Below are positions 8,083 through 13,868 of a stretch of 28,242 nucleotides of DNA, one piece after another (position 1 is the stretch's first letter; every line of letters begins with the position of its first letter). Made by a program: the position numbers and the translations under genes. This DNA comes from a virus, in the IMG/VR virus record IMGVR_UViG_3300050821_004850, positions 1 through 28,242 of that record; one strand, 5' to 3'. The notes below the pieces were generated by a model. It did no database searches and was not told the origin of the DNA. It was given only the letters and a program-made list of their open reading frames with translations.

Positions 8083-8432
8083 GGCTTCTTACCGCCTTTG
8101 CGGAACCCAGAACCCTTGCCGCCCTTCGTATTGAAGGCCTTGGACGGGCTCCCAGTCGCCGTACCCATGCCAAGCCGGAAGCCGCTCGGATGGCCGCTGT
8201 AGGTCACACCGCCGCTGCCGTCGCCTTCCCCGTGCCCGTGCGTAGCCTTGGCGAGCCGGCGGTTGCCGGTGCTGATATCCGCAGCCGCGCCGGGATATCG
8301 CTTCAGCGGTCCCGCAGGCACCGCAGGGCGGCCTCCAAACGTCGTTGCCGGCGGCCCAAACTCGTTGGGCACCATGTCATTGTCGCCGGTTAGGTTGAAA
8401 CCCGTTTTGTGTCCGCAAAAGCGAGTGCTCAC
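8079..8432 (-). CDS. Gly/Lys-rich hypothetical protein
   Basis: A 117-residue protein with a GTG start overlapping the previous stop (GTGA). The sequence is low in hydrophobic residues and rich in Gly, Pro, Lys and Arg, with a TKGGKGSGFRKGGKKP tail and a HGHGEGDGSGG stretch, so it is probably largely disordered. No recognised domain. It is the second of three adjacent small basic proteins (7900-8620), a grouping seen in phage late regions; whether these are packaged in the virion is unknown. Confidence 0.62.
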   Translation of the reverse strand: MSTRFCGHKTGFNLTGDNDMVPNEFGPPATTFGGRPAVPAGPLKRYPGAAADISTGNRRLAKATHGHGEGDGSGGVTYSGHPSGFRLGMGTATGSPSKAFNTKGGKGSGFRKGGKKP

Positions 8433-8620
8433 TTTTTCCTGCCTTTCTTCGGCGTCTGTTTCTCAATGCGCGGCAGGGTAGCCGCGAGCATCAAAGCCTG
8501 CCCCGGGCGCAGCATCCCGGCCCGCTCCATCCGCCGCGCAACGAAATACGTCGCGGGGCTGATCTCGACGTAGTTGCCGGGAACGCCAACCTTCGCTTTG
8601 CTGGGCAGGCCGTAGCTCAT
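8429..8620 (-). CDS. Small basic hypothetical protein
   Basis: A 63-residue protein beginning ATG three bases after the stop of the gene before. It contains VPGNYVEISPATYFVARRM, then GMLRPGQALMLAATLPRIE and a Lys-rich tail KQTPKKGRKK. I think similar short proteins are found in other phage late regions but I cannot name a family. It overlaps the next gene by GTGA, implying coupling. Confidence 0.62.
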   Translation of the reverse strand: MSYGLPSKAKVGVPGNYVEISPATYFVARRMERAGMLRPGQALMLAATLPRIEKQTPKKGRKK

Positions 8621-8623
8621 TTA

Positions 8624-8974
8624 CTACGGCGCTCCGCCGCCAAATTCGCTCGCAGGCCGCGGTGCGAACGGATCGCGCTTGATTTCGTCCTGAAGTGGAG
8701 CCGGCGACGCGTTCCATTCGATCTCGTGCCCAGGCTGCTCGCGCGCAATCTGCGCCGCCAGCGGCTCGTCACGCTTCTCCAGCTCGGCCTTCTTCTGCTC
8801 AAGTTGTTCTACCTGAGCGCGCGCGTCCGGGTGCCTCGCTGCGTCGGCCAGCCGGCCCCGCGCTGCGCCCACGATATCGGCGAGGTGCTTGTTCACGATA
8901 GCGGCGCGGAGGTCGGCTTCCAGCTTGCCAAGTTCGTCGTGTGACTTGACCAGCACTTCTGCGATTGTGGGCAT
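8624..8974 (-). CDS. Hypothetical protein with central coiled coil
   Basis: A 116-residue protein. The ATG at 8974 (MPTIAEVLV) is preferred to an upstream TTG at 8992 because AGAGGA lies nine bases before it. Residues about 10-85 are helical with heptad-like leucines and charges (SHDELGKLEADLRAA, EQLEQKKAELEKRDEP). The last 35 residues are Pro-rich. A scaffold or tail-linked role is possible, but no family is recognised. Confidence 0.66.
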   Translation of the reverse strand: MPTIAEVLVKSHDELGKLEADLRAAIVNKHLADIVGAARGRLADAARHPDARAQVEQLEQKKAELEKRDEPLAAQIAREQPGHEIEWNASPAPLQDEIKRDPFAPRPASEFGGGAP

Positions 8975-9034
8975 GGGTTCAGATCCTCTCAAAATCGTGA
9001 TGCGGCCCCAAGGTATCAGGAACCGCGTTCGACG

Positions 9035-9175
9035 TCACTTCTTTTTCTTGCCCCGCTTCTTGGCGTAAGCAATTGCGACGGCCTGCTTTTGCGGTTTGCC
9101 GGCCTTCATTTCCGCCTTGACGTTGGACGAGAACCCCGCTCGCGACTTGGCGGCTTTACCGGATTTCAACGGCAT
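9035..9175 (-). CDS. Small Lys-rich phage protein (MPLKSGK type)
   Basis: A 46-residue protein starting MPLKSGKAAKSRAGF and containing NVKAEMKAGKPQKQAVAIAY before a Lys-rich tail. This pattern, with PLKSGK at the start and KPQKQAVAIA near the end, matches a small conserved family seen in many phages and bacteria (I believe DUF6496, from memory). GAGGA eight bases upstream of the ATG is a strong ribosome binding site. Function of the family is unknown. It sits between the 122-residue-frame coiled-coil gene and a small acidic protein gene. Confidence 0.78.
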   Translation of the reverse strand: MPLKSGKAAKSRAGFSSNVKAEMKAGKPQKQAVAIAYAKKRGKKKK

Positions 9176-9186
9176 CGTTTGTTCCT

Positions 9187-9378
9187 CTATCGTTGCGGAA
9201 AAGCGCCCTCACTGTACCACCACCGGTACTCGCCTTGTTTGTACTTATCCGGCGCACACAGCTCATTGACGTAAATATCTTCCGGCTGCCCGTCTTCGTC
9301 ACGTTGAAAATGAGCTTTAATCAGCCCGTTATTCCTCTCGACACTCATACAAAGATATCTTTTGCGAGGCGGGGCCAT
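9187..9378 (-). CDS. Hypothetical small protein
   Basis: A 63-residue protein with several aromatic residues near its end (EYRWWYSEGAFPQR) and a mixed charged core (HFQRDEDGQPEDIYVNEL). The start could be ATG 9378 or the internal ATG at 9348 (MSVERNNG); neither has a strong ribosome binding site. The upstream stop is one base away from 9378, which favours the longer form. No family recognised. Confidence 0.55.
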   Translation of the reverse strand: MAPPRKRYLCMSVERNNGLIKAHFQRDEDGQPEDIYVNELCAPDKYKQGEYRWWYSEGAFPQR

Positions 9379-9379
9379 G

Positions 9380-9838
9380 TCAGTGCGGAGCCGCGATCGA
9401 GGAAGTCATGATCCGCTGGCGCAGGCTGTCCACTTCGGTACGCAACGTTTTCACTTCGTCCAAAATTGTTGGAGCACCATCATCAAGCCTGGCAGCCCGT
9501 GCTTTCAAGTCTGCTATCTCCGCGCTCTGTCCGGCCCGCTCTTTATGCAGCTCCGCGCTTGCATCGGCCTCGGCTTGTACTTTCGCGATATCCGACCGCA
9601 ACCACTCCAGTTCCTTACCGACAACAAGCTTGTATTGGTCGTTGGTCTGGATCGACGTGTAGAGCTGCGCAAGTTGGTCTCTGTCTTTCTCACGCCCTGC
9701 CTCAAGCCGGTCGATCCGTACCTGCATCGGCGAGATAATCACGGTGTACATGCTACCGCCCGTGATCACGATCGCACTTATGGCGCCAACCATCGTCTGC
9801 ACCCACCCGCCGTTAGTAGATGCAGACGCGGCAACCAT
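9380..9838 (-). CDS. Membrane-anchored coiled-coil protein, possible spanin- or holin-like
   Basis: A 152-residue protein with one membrane span at about residues 13-36 (MVGAISAIVITGGSMYTVII) followed by a long charged helix with heptad character (RIDRLEAGREKDRDQL, EIADLKARAARLDD, LDEVKTLRTEVDSLRQR). An N-terminal anchor plus long periplasmic coiled coil is the layout of inner-membrane spanins, but no lipoprotein partner gene (lipobox) is visible, so I call it only spanin-like. It directly abuts the gene at 9839-10060 (stop next to start), another membrane protein, and the two probably act together. Family membership is not certain. Confidence 0.6.
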   Translation of the reverse strand: MVAASASTNGGWVQTMVGAISAIVITGGSMYTVIISPMQVRIDRLEAGREKDRDQLAQLYTSIQTNDQYKLVVGKELEWLRSDIAKVQAEADASAELHKERAGQSAEIADLKARAARLDDGAPTILDEVKTLRTEVDSLRQRIMTSSIAAPH

Positions 9839-10060
9839 TTAACCCCCGCTTCGATACCCCATCCGCGCCAACGCGACCGATATCGTTTCGAACCGCCCCA
9901 AATTCTCTTCGTGCCGCTTCTGGTCTTCCTTCTCGTGCTTGCCGAGCATCGCCGCTTGGGCGTGCTCAACCTTCCGGAATTGCCCTGACAGCCACCATGC
10001 AAGCGCTGCTACCGCCGCAGGCCCGCCGGCCCCGAAGGCGTACTTCATAACTTCGTCCAT
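9839..10060 (-). CDS. Small membrane protein, holin candidate
   Basis: A 73-residue protein with one hydrophobic segment (residues about 10-27, GAGGPAAVAALAWWLSGQF) followed by a charged helix (KVEHAQAAMLGKHEKEDQKRH). AAAGG eight bases before the ATG is a good ribosome binding site. Size and topology fit a single-span holin, and it is paired with a coiled-coil membrane protein immediately downstream, but the endolysin is 9 kb away, so the holin call is an inference and not a family match. Confidence 0.58.
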   Translation of the reverse strand: MDEVMKYAFGAGGPAAVAALAWWLSGQFRKVEHAQAAMLGKHEKEDQKRHEENLGRFETISVALARMGYRSGG

Positions 10061-10072
10061 CTTGAAAGCCTT

Positions 10073-10372
10073 TCATCCTAAAAATCGTGTCCTCGCTGCC
10101 GCAATACGCTCGGCTACCTCTCCGTTCGCCTTCACAACCTCGTTGCGAAAACTCTCCACAGCCGCGCCGGTCTGCCGCGACATCTGCGCATTTTCGATCA
10201 ACAGCAGCGGCAGGAAGCCGTCAACGCAGCCGTAGCGATCGACGATAGCGCCAGTCTGTGGATCTTGGCCCTTGATGCTGACGAACTTCGGGCAGTCGCA
10301 TTTTGACACGATATCGCGGCACGAGCGCTTGAAAGCCGTGGCCGGGCACTTGATTTTATGGTCCGGCAGCAT
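10073..10372 (-). CDS. Conserved phage protein with cysteine cluster
   Basis: A 99-residue protein with cysteines at 9, 18, 25, 27 and 49 (KCPATAFKRSC, KCDCPKF, YGCVDGF). The second half is helical and begins LPLLLIENAQMSRQTGAAVE. I recall this combination in several proteobacterial phage genomes as an unnamed family. The C-X8-C-X6-C-X-C spacing could bind a metal, but no known zinc-finger signature fits exactly. The ATG overlaps the upstream TGA (TGATG). Confidence 0.7.
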   Translation of the reverse strand: MLPDHKIKCPATAFKRSCRDIVSKCDCPKFVSIKGQDPQTGAIVDRYGCVDGFLPLLLIENAQMSRQTGAAVESFRNEVVKANGEVAERIAAARTRFLG

Positions 10373-10668
10373 CAGCGCCGCCCTACATTGACTTTCTCGA
10401 TTGTAGCGGTGAACACAGTGACCGCGTTCAGCACAATACGATACTGACCGGCAGGCAGCGTGTACAGCGAGTAAGCAGCTACGCTAATAACTGCGGAGAC
10501 CGGCGCAACCGTGGTGCCGTCCGGCATCAGCTTGAATAACTGCACAGACGTGCCCGTTAACGTCGCAATCGTCAGCCCGTAGTCGCCTGCGTCCAAAGTG
10601 AAATCCGCAGGCGTGGCCGCGATGGCTGCCCAGTACTGATAGCTCTTTGGCTGAGTTACGAGCGCCAT
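10372..10668 (-). CDS. Hypothetical beta-rich protein
   Basis: A 98-residue protein beginning at an ATG directly after the stop of the gene before. Strand-like segments alternate (DYGLTIATLTGTSVQLFKLM, AGQYRIVLNAVTVFTATI), suggesting a small beta-sandwich as found in phage decoration or head-fibre proteins. No family is recognised and the assignment is by composition and context only. Confidence 0.62.
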   Translation of the reverse strand: MALVTQPKSYQYWAAIAATPADFTLDAGDYGLTIATLTGTSVQLFKLMPDGTTVAPVSAVISVAAYSLYTLPAGQYRIVLNAVTVFTATIEKVNVGRR

Positions 10669-10956
10669 TTACTGCTTCATCCAAGTGCCTGCCGACGAGC
10701 ACACCACCATGGCCGTAACGGTACCGCCGCCGGCCGCTACCGTGTTGTAGACCGGGGTGGCGGCAGCGTCCGTAACGACGCGAAGGATGCCGATATGCGA
10801 CACGTCGCACGTGGGTAGTTGCGCCACCGTGGACGCGAGAAGCTGCGTTCCGCCCGCGCCGTTTGTAGACGGAATGCCGAACTTTGAAGTTTGGGCCGCC
10901 GCCGCGCCCGCCAAGCTCGCGAGAACGATGGCAAGAGTTACAAGAAGTGCCCGCAT
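10669..10956 (-). CDS. Small exported hypothetical protein
   Basis: A 95-residue protein. The ATG at 10956 lies one base after the upstream stop and gives an ideal signal peptide (MRALLVTLAIVLASLAGAAA, then AQ). The longer frame beginning at a TTG adds a charged stretch before it and is less likely. The mature part has two well-separated cysteines (LPTCDVSH and MVVCSSAG) and a beta-like pattern ending in GTWMKQ. No family recognised. Exported small proteins at this position may act in the periplasm or on the virion. Confidence 0.65.
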   Translation of the reverse strand: MRALLVTLAIVLASLAGAAAAQTSKFGIPSTNGAGGTQLLASTVAQLPTCDVSHIGILRVVTDAAATPVYNTVAAGGGTVTAMVVCSSAGTWMKQ

Positions 10957-10957
10957 A

Positions 10958-11500
10958 TCAATGCGCTCCGATCGGAAACGCAAGCACCGCGGCGCCCGGT
11001 CCGTTGGCCGCGTAGCCGCAAATGCGTGCTTGCGTGTACATCGGCAAATCCGACAACGAGTTGCCCGCCTGCAAGCCGATGTTCGGAGTGGGAAGCCCTG
11101 CGCTGAACGCCGGACACGCCACGCCCCACGAAACCACGGCCGCGGTAACCGTCATCGCAGCCGAAAGCGTGATACCCGTGGTCCCGTTGAACGCGGCCAC
11201 CGTCGTGCCCGACGTGATGCCGGCGCCGGAAATGATGCAGCCGACACATGGCGGGTTGGCAGCGGCACTGGCCGTGAGTGTCAGGGCCGTGGTGCCTGGT
11301 GCGGTGCCCGTACCGCTGCCCTGCGACGTGAACAACCACGCGTTGCCGAGCAGAACACGCATTTCCAGAGGGCCGTTGCCGAAATCGACAATCGAGTTGG
11401 CAAAGATCGGCACCGGCTGTTGCACGACGACTTGCGCCGCCGCGACTTCGGGAAGCGCGACGCCGACCAGCATGGCCATCGCGAGCAGAAATTTCTTCAT
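10958..11500 (-). CDS. Exported hypothetical protein
   Basis: A 180-residue protein with a Sec signal peptide (MKKFLLAMAMLVGVALPEVA, then AAQ) and AAGGA nine bases before the ATG. The mature chain contains VPIFANSIVDFGNGPLEMRV, a Thr/Ala/Gly-rich repeat-like stretch (TTALTLTASAAA, GTTVAAFNGTTGITLSAAMT) and a PPCVGC motif plus further cysteines (GVACPAF, ARICGYA). This looks like a beta-structured surface or virion-associated protein, but it is not a family I know. It lies between a putative structural gene and another exported protein. Confidence 0.68.
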   Translation of the reverse strand: MKKFLLAMAMLVGVALPEVAAAQVVVQQPVPIFANSIVDFGNGPLEMRVLLGNAWLFTSQGSGTGTAPGTTALTLTASAAANPPCVGCIISGAGITSGTTVAAFNGTTGITLSAAMTVTAAVVSWGVACPAFSAGLPTPNIGLQAGNSLSDLPMYTQARICGYAANGPGAAVLAFPIGAH

Positions 11501-11538
11501 GGTGTCTCTTCCTTTTGAAACTGTTGCGTTGCTCGCAA

Positions 11539-12270
11539 TTAGTCGGCGCCGAGCCCGGCGTTGCCCTTGTAGTGCCGCGTGCGGTTGAACGTCACATGAG
11601 CGACGAAGCCCGGCGAAGTCGGATCGTTGCCGATCTGGTGACCCGAGCTGAGCACGCGAAGCGGCAACGTTGACGTGCTCGCAAGTGCGGGGTTGAGCGA
11701 CACACCCGAAATGCCGAAGCGCGTGGCTTGGAAGCCGGCGTTCGCTTGTAGATCAGCGCCGTCGTTGAGCAGCAAGTTGAACGCGGTGCCGGGGACGGTG
11801 GGGACCGTGATGTCCATTTCCACGTCCGGGTCCGTCTCGACGTAGACCCATGCCTGCGTGCTGGCCGGGATGTACTGGAAGCCGTTTTTCGCCATGTACA
11901 GCGAAATCGGACCAAAACCGACAACAACGCCGGCAATGATCGAAGTCGTGTCGGCCGGAACCCATCGCGAAATGTTCGGTGCGATCGAGGCGTTACCGAG
12001 CTGCGAACCGCCCGCGTTGCCGATCACAACCTGTGCAGCGGACGGCGGCCCAATGTTTGGGATGATGTCGCTGGCACCCTGCGTACCGATGCTGGCCGAC
12101 GCAAACACCACGATATCACCGCGGAAGATCGCTGCGGCGTTGGCCGCCGGCACCGCGAAAAGGCGTACCGAAGCATGGAACGGATCGCCACCGCCGAGAA
12201 CCGTAGGCACCAAACCAGAATAATGCCGGAAGCCGCCCCCGAGGACGGGTTGGTTGACAATTTGGACCAC
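11539..12270 (-). CDS. Putative virion structural protein
   Basis: A 243-residue protein. I place the start at GTG 12270 (VVQIVNQPVLGGGFRHYSG) because GGGAGG lies exactly seven bases upstream; the longer frame opens with a TTG that overlaps that same Shine-Dalgarno sequence. The chain is beta-rich and hydrophobic with GDIVVFASASIGTQGAS, PADTTSIIAGVVVGFGPISL, STQAWVYVETDPDVEMDITV and LLLNDGADLQANAGF, resembling head or tail decoration-type phage proteins. I cannot name the family. It is the first gene of the leftward segment left of the plus-strand island and is probably abundant given its strong ribosome binding site. Confidence 0.66.
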   Translation of the reverse strand: MVQIVNQPVLGGGFRHYSGLVPTVLGGGDPFHASVRLFAVPAANAAAIFRGDIVVFASASIGTQGASDIIPNIGPPSAAQVVIGNAGGSQLGNASIAPNISRWVPADTTSIIAGVVVGFGPISLYMAKNGFQYIPASTQAWVYVETDPDVEMDITVPTVPGTAFNLLLNDGADLQANAGFQATRFGISGVSLNPALASTSTLPLRVLSSGHQIGNDPTSPGFVAHVTFNRTRHYKGNAGLGAD

Positions 12271-12285
12271 GAGTGGGCCTCCCAA

Positions 12286-12407
12286 GTTGAAACGATGCGA
12301 AACGCTATCACGTTAAAGTGTATGACAACAAGAGCTTGTTTTACGGGGCTTGACTGTAAGACAAAACGGTGTATGACAAGCGCGGGTAGACATGGGGGCT
12401 TACGTAC
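12286..12407. promoter_or_regulatory. Divergent intergenic region with direct repeats and palindrome
   Basis: Between the structural gene (minus) and the small plus-strand genes. It holds two copies of GTGTATGACAA (12318-12328 and 12369-12379, 51 bases apart) and a palindrome AACAAG-AG-CTTGTT at 12327-12340 that overlaps the end of the first copy. These look like operator or activator sites for divergent promoters. No gene is visible in it. Confidence 0.55.
12350..12377 (+). promoter_or_regulatory. Sigma70-like promoter of the plus-strand island
   Basis: TTGACT (12350-12355) and TATGAC (12372-12377) are separated by 16 bases. The -10 box lies inside the second copy of the GTGTATGACAA repeat, about 30 bases before the first plus-strand ATG. 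Assigned by eye; not tested. Confidence 0.5.
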
Positions 12408-12551
12408 ATGAGCGTGATTTTCGGGCTGATCCTGGCTATGATGGCCCACCCGCAGCACGTCGCGGTGCGGCGTTTCGATACGGCGTACGACGCAACTTCG
12501 TATCCGGTGCCGCATACGCTCGCCGTCCCGGTTTCGCTGTACACCACTTAA
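12408..12551 (+). CDS. Tiny protein with hydrophobic N-terminus
   Basis: A 47-residue protein starting MSVIFGLILAMMAHPQHVAV, then FDTAYDATSYPVPHT and a beta-like tail. The N-terminal hydrophobic stretch is short for a membrane anchor but could be a signal-like segment. The start has only a weak G-rich ribosome binding site. It is the first open frame after the candidate promoter at 12350 and ends eight bases before the next plus-strand gene, so the two are probably in one transcript. Confidence 0.5.
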   Translation: MSVIFGLILAMMAHPQHVAVRRFDTAYDATSYPVPHTLAVPVSLYTT

Positions 12552-12559
12552 GGAAAGTC

Positions 12560-12919
12560 ATGAGCCGACTCGATTACATGGTGGCTTACGATCTCGCGAT
12601 CCAGCTCGTGAAGAAAGCCGGCTTCGTCTTGGATCACGTCGCGATGCAATCGGAGACTTGCTACTATCGCCATCCTTCCGTGAAGAAGGGTCGTTTGCTA
12701 CGCGTATCGACGCACCGAGGGAAAAGACGCATCGGCCACAATGGCGTCGTTTCCAAGGTTACATGCGGTCGAAAAGATATGCACCTGAATCCTACATCGG
12801 TAGAAAATCAGGTCATCCACGCTATCGGCCGATATTTCCTGACCGAACCAAAGACTTCAGAATACCGCGGCAAGCGCGGTACTTGGGAGAATAATGATTT
12901 AACCCTAATGAGTTGTTAA
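12560..12919 (+). CDS. Hypothetical basic protein of the plus-strand island
   Basis: A 119-residue basic protein starting at the ATG preceded five bases upstream by AAGGA (MSRLDYMVAYDLAIQLVKK). A helical N-terminus is followed by a more basic region, KKGRLLRVSTHRGKRRIG, and a C-terminal stretch VENQVIHAIGRYFLTEPKT. A longer open frame back to 12392 exists but lacks a ribosome binding site. No domain is recognised; basic charge would suit nucleic-acid binding. It lies on the opposite strand to the surrounding late genes, which is typical of an independently expressed accessory gene. Confidence 0.65.
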   Translation: MSRLDYMVAYDLAIQLVKKAGFVLDHVAMQSETCYYRHPSVKKGRLLRVSTHRGKRRIGHNGVVSKVTCGRKDMHLNPTSVENQVIHAIGRYFLTEPKTSEYRGKRGTWENNDLTLMSC

Positions 12920-12933
12920 AGAAAGGCGTACAT

Positions 12934-13128
12934 ATGGCCTTCCCTTGGGAACCAAGCCCAGTGCAGCAAGCAATTTTAAACAGCGACGAAATTCCGGCTT
13001 GCATCCGACGCGACGGAAACAACCGTGCGCCGTTCATGGACTTTCTAAGTGCACTGCACGTCAGTCCCGCAAAAGATCCTCCAACGAAGCCCCCTGCATC
13101 GGCTCCGCCTTCGGCAGCCACGAATTAG
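12934..13128 (+). CDS. Small protein with N-terminal FPWE motif
   Basis: A 64-residue protein starting MAFPWEPSPVQQ, with AAAGG seven bases before the ATG. The body has SDEIPACIRRDGNNRAPFMD and a Pro/Ala/Ser-rich tail, so it is likely partly disordered. The FPWEP start is shared with the protein at 25809 (FPWEPVPVSE), although the two are otherwise unrelated. Its last 68 bases overlap the end of the convergent minus-strand gene at 13061-13369. No family recognised. Confidence 0.6.
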   Translation: MAFPWEPSPVQQAILNSDEIPACIRRDGNNRAPFMDFLSALHVSPAKDPPTKPPASAPPSAATN

Positions 13129-13369
13129 CCTCCCGACGCATCGCAGCCCTAACTACGCCGGTCACGCCGCTGTCGCGCGCACGCTCGAAAAGCAAGATCT
13201 CGCCTTCCGCAAGCGCCTTGTCCACGTCAGGGTCGTCCTTGATCGCGGCCCACTCAATGCCGGCGGCGCGCAACGCCAGCTCGCGGGGCACGCCTTCACT
13301 CAGGCGCTGCAAGAGCAGTTCTCGCGGCGTCTGAGGTTCTTTCTTTCCTGGGAAGGTCCACGGGAACAT
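13061..13369 (-). CDS. Hypothetical helical protein with FPW start
   Basis: A 102-residue protein. The ATG at 13369 overlaps the TGA of the gene before (TGATG) and gives MFPWTFPGKKEPQTPRELLL. It is then mostly helical and acidic/basic (RLSEGVPRELALRAAG, KALAEGEILLFERARDSG). An upstream frame to 13408 has no support. The FPW start is echoed by other small proteins in the window. The helix at residues about 20-45 could be a DNA-binding or protein-interaction element, but I do not recognise a family. Confidence 0.66.
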   Translation of the reverse strand: MFPWTFPGKKEPQTPRELLLQRLSEGVPRELALRAAGIEWAAIKDDPDVDKALAEGEILLFERARDSGVTGVVRAAMRREANSWLPKAEPMQGASLEDLLRD

Positions 13370-13614
13370 CAGGCCTTCTTGGCTTGACCGATCTGGTAGG
13401 GCATCCATTCACAGAAAAAACCCTGCGGTACCGGATCTTCTTCCTGCCGCATAGTGATCGACGTGCGCGGCACCGGGTTGCCGTTCGGGTCAAATACGAT
13501 CAGGTTGACCAAACGCGGGCCGTGAACATACGTCACCATGGCCGCACATGGTTGGTCCTTCATGCTTCCGCCCGGCCGGTACCATACTACGCGGCCAACT
13601 GTCGGTTCAATCAT
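13369..13614 (-). CDS. Conserved small phage protein (WYRPGG type)
   Basis: An 81-residue protein with VVWYRPGGSMKDQPCAAM near its start, then VTYVHGPRLVNLIVFDPNG and a C-terminal PQGFFCEWMPYQIGQ. I recall this layout as a small conserved unnamed family in proteobacterial phages. The pattern of alternating hydrophobics suggests a small beta-barrel. ATG overlaps the upstream TGA (ATGA) and the stop overlaps the next ATG (TGATG). Confidence 0.72.
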   Translation of the reverse strand: MIEPTVGRVVWYRPGGSMKDQPCAAMVTYVHGPRLVNLIVFDPNGNPVPRTSITMRQEEDPVPQGFFCEWMPYQIGQAKKA

Positions 13615-13868
13615 TTTGTCCTCTTTAAGGTTACTCGGTTGGTTTGCGGGTCGTACTCATAATCGCGTGCGAGACGCCCGCTTGTCTTCGTCGCACGGTC
13701 GATTGCGCGTCCTGCCGGCCCCAGCATTTCGCGGTGCAGGCCTTCGGCAGTCAGGCGTTCCGAGTTCTGCTCTACGTGACCGCGTTCACGCAAAATTGAC
13801 AACGCCATGTCGCGATTGCCGCCGAGCTGCTCGGTGAGCCGGTCGATAAGGGGCTGGTGCTGCGTCAT
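13611..13868 (-). CDS. Hypothetical protein
   Basis: An 85-residue protein starting MTQHQPLIDRLTEQLGG at the ATG that overlaps the TGA of the 1322-residue gene (ATGA). It is helical through NRDMALSILRERGHVEQ and ends in a basic beta-like tail (YDPQTNRVTLKRTK). A longer frame reaching to 14120 lies wholly inside the large gene and is rejected. No family is known to me. Tight coupling suggests a partner or chaperone of the large virion protein; this is inference. Confidence 0.66.
   Translation of the reverse strand: MTQHQPLIDRLTEQLGGNRDMALSILRERGHVEQNSERLTAEGLHREMLGPAGRAIDRATKTSGRLARDYEYDPQTNRVTLKRTK

Noticed and set aside
9380-10060. Firm assignment as a holin/spanin pair
   Set aside because: Topology fits but there is no family motif, no lipoprotein partner, and the endolysin is distant; kept as candidates only.
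12392-12559. Longer form of the 12560 gene starting at 12392
   Set aside because: The AAGGA ribosome binding site lies directly before the ATG at 12560, and a separate small gene occupies 12408-12551.
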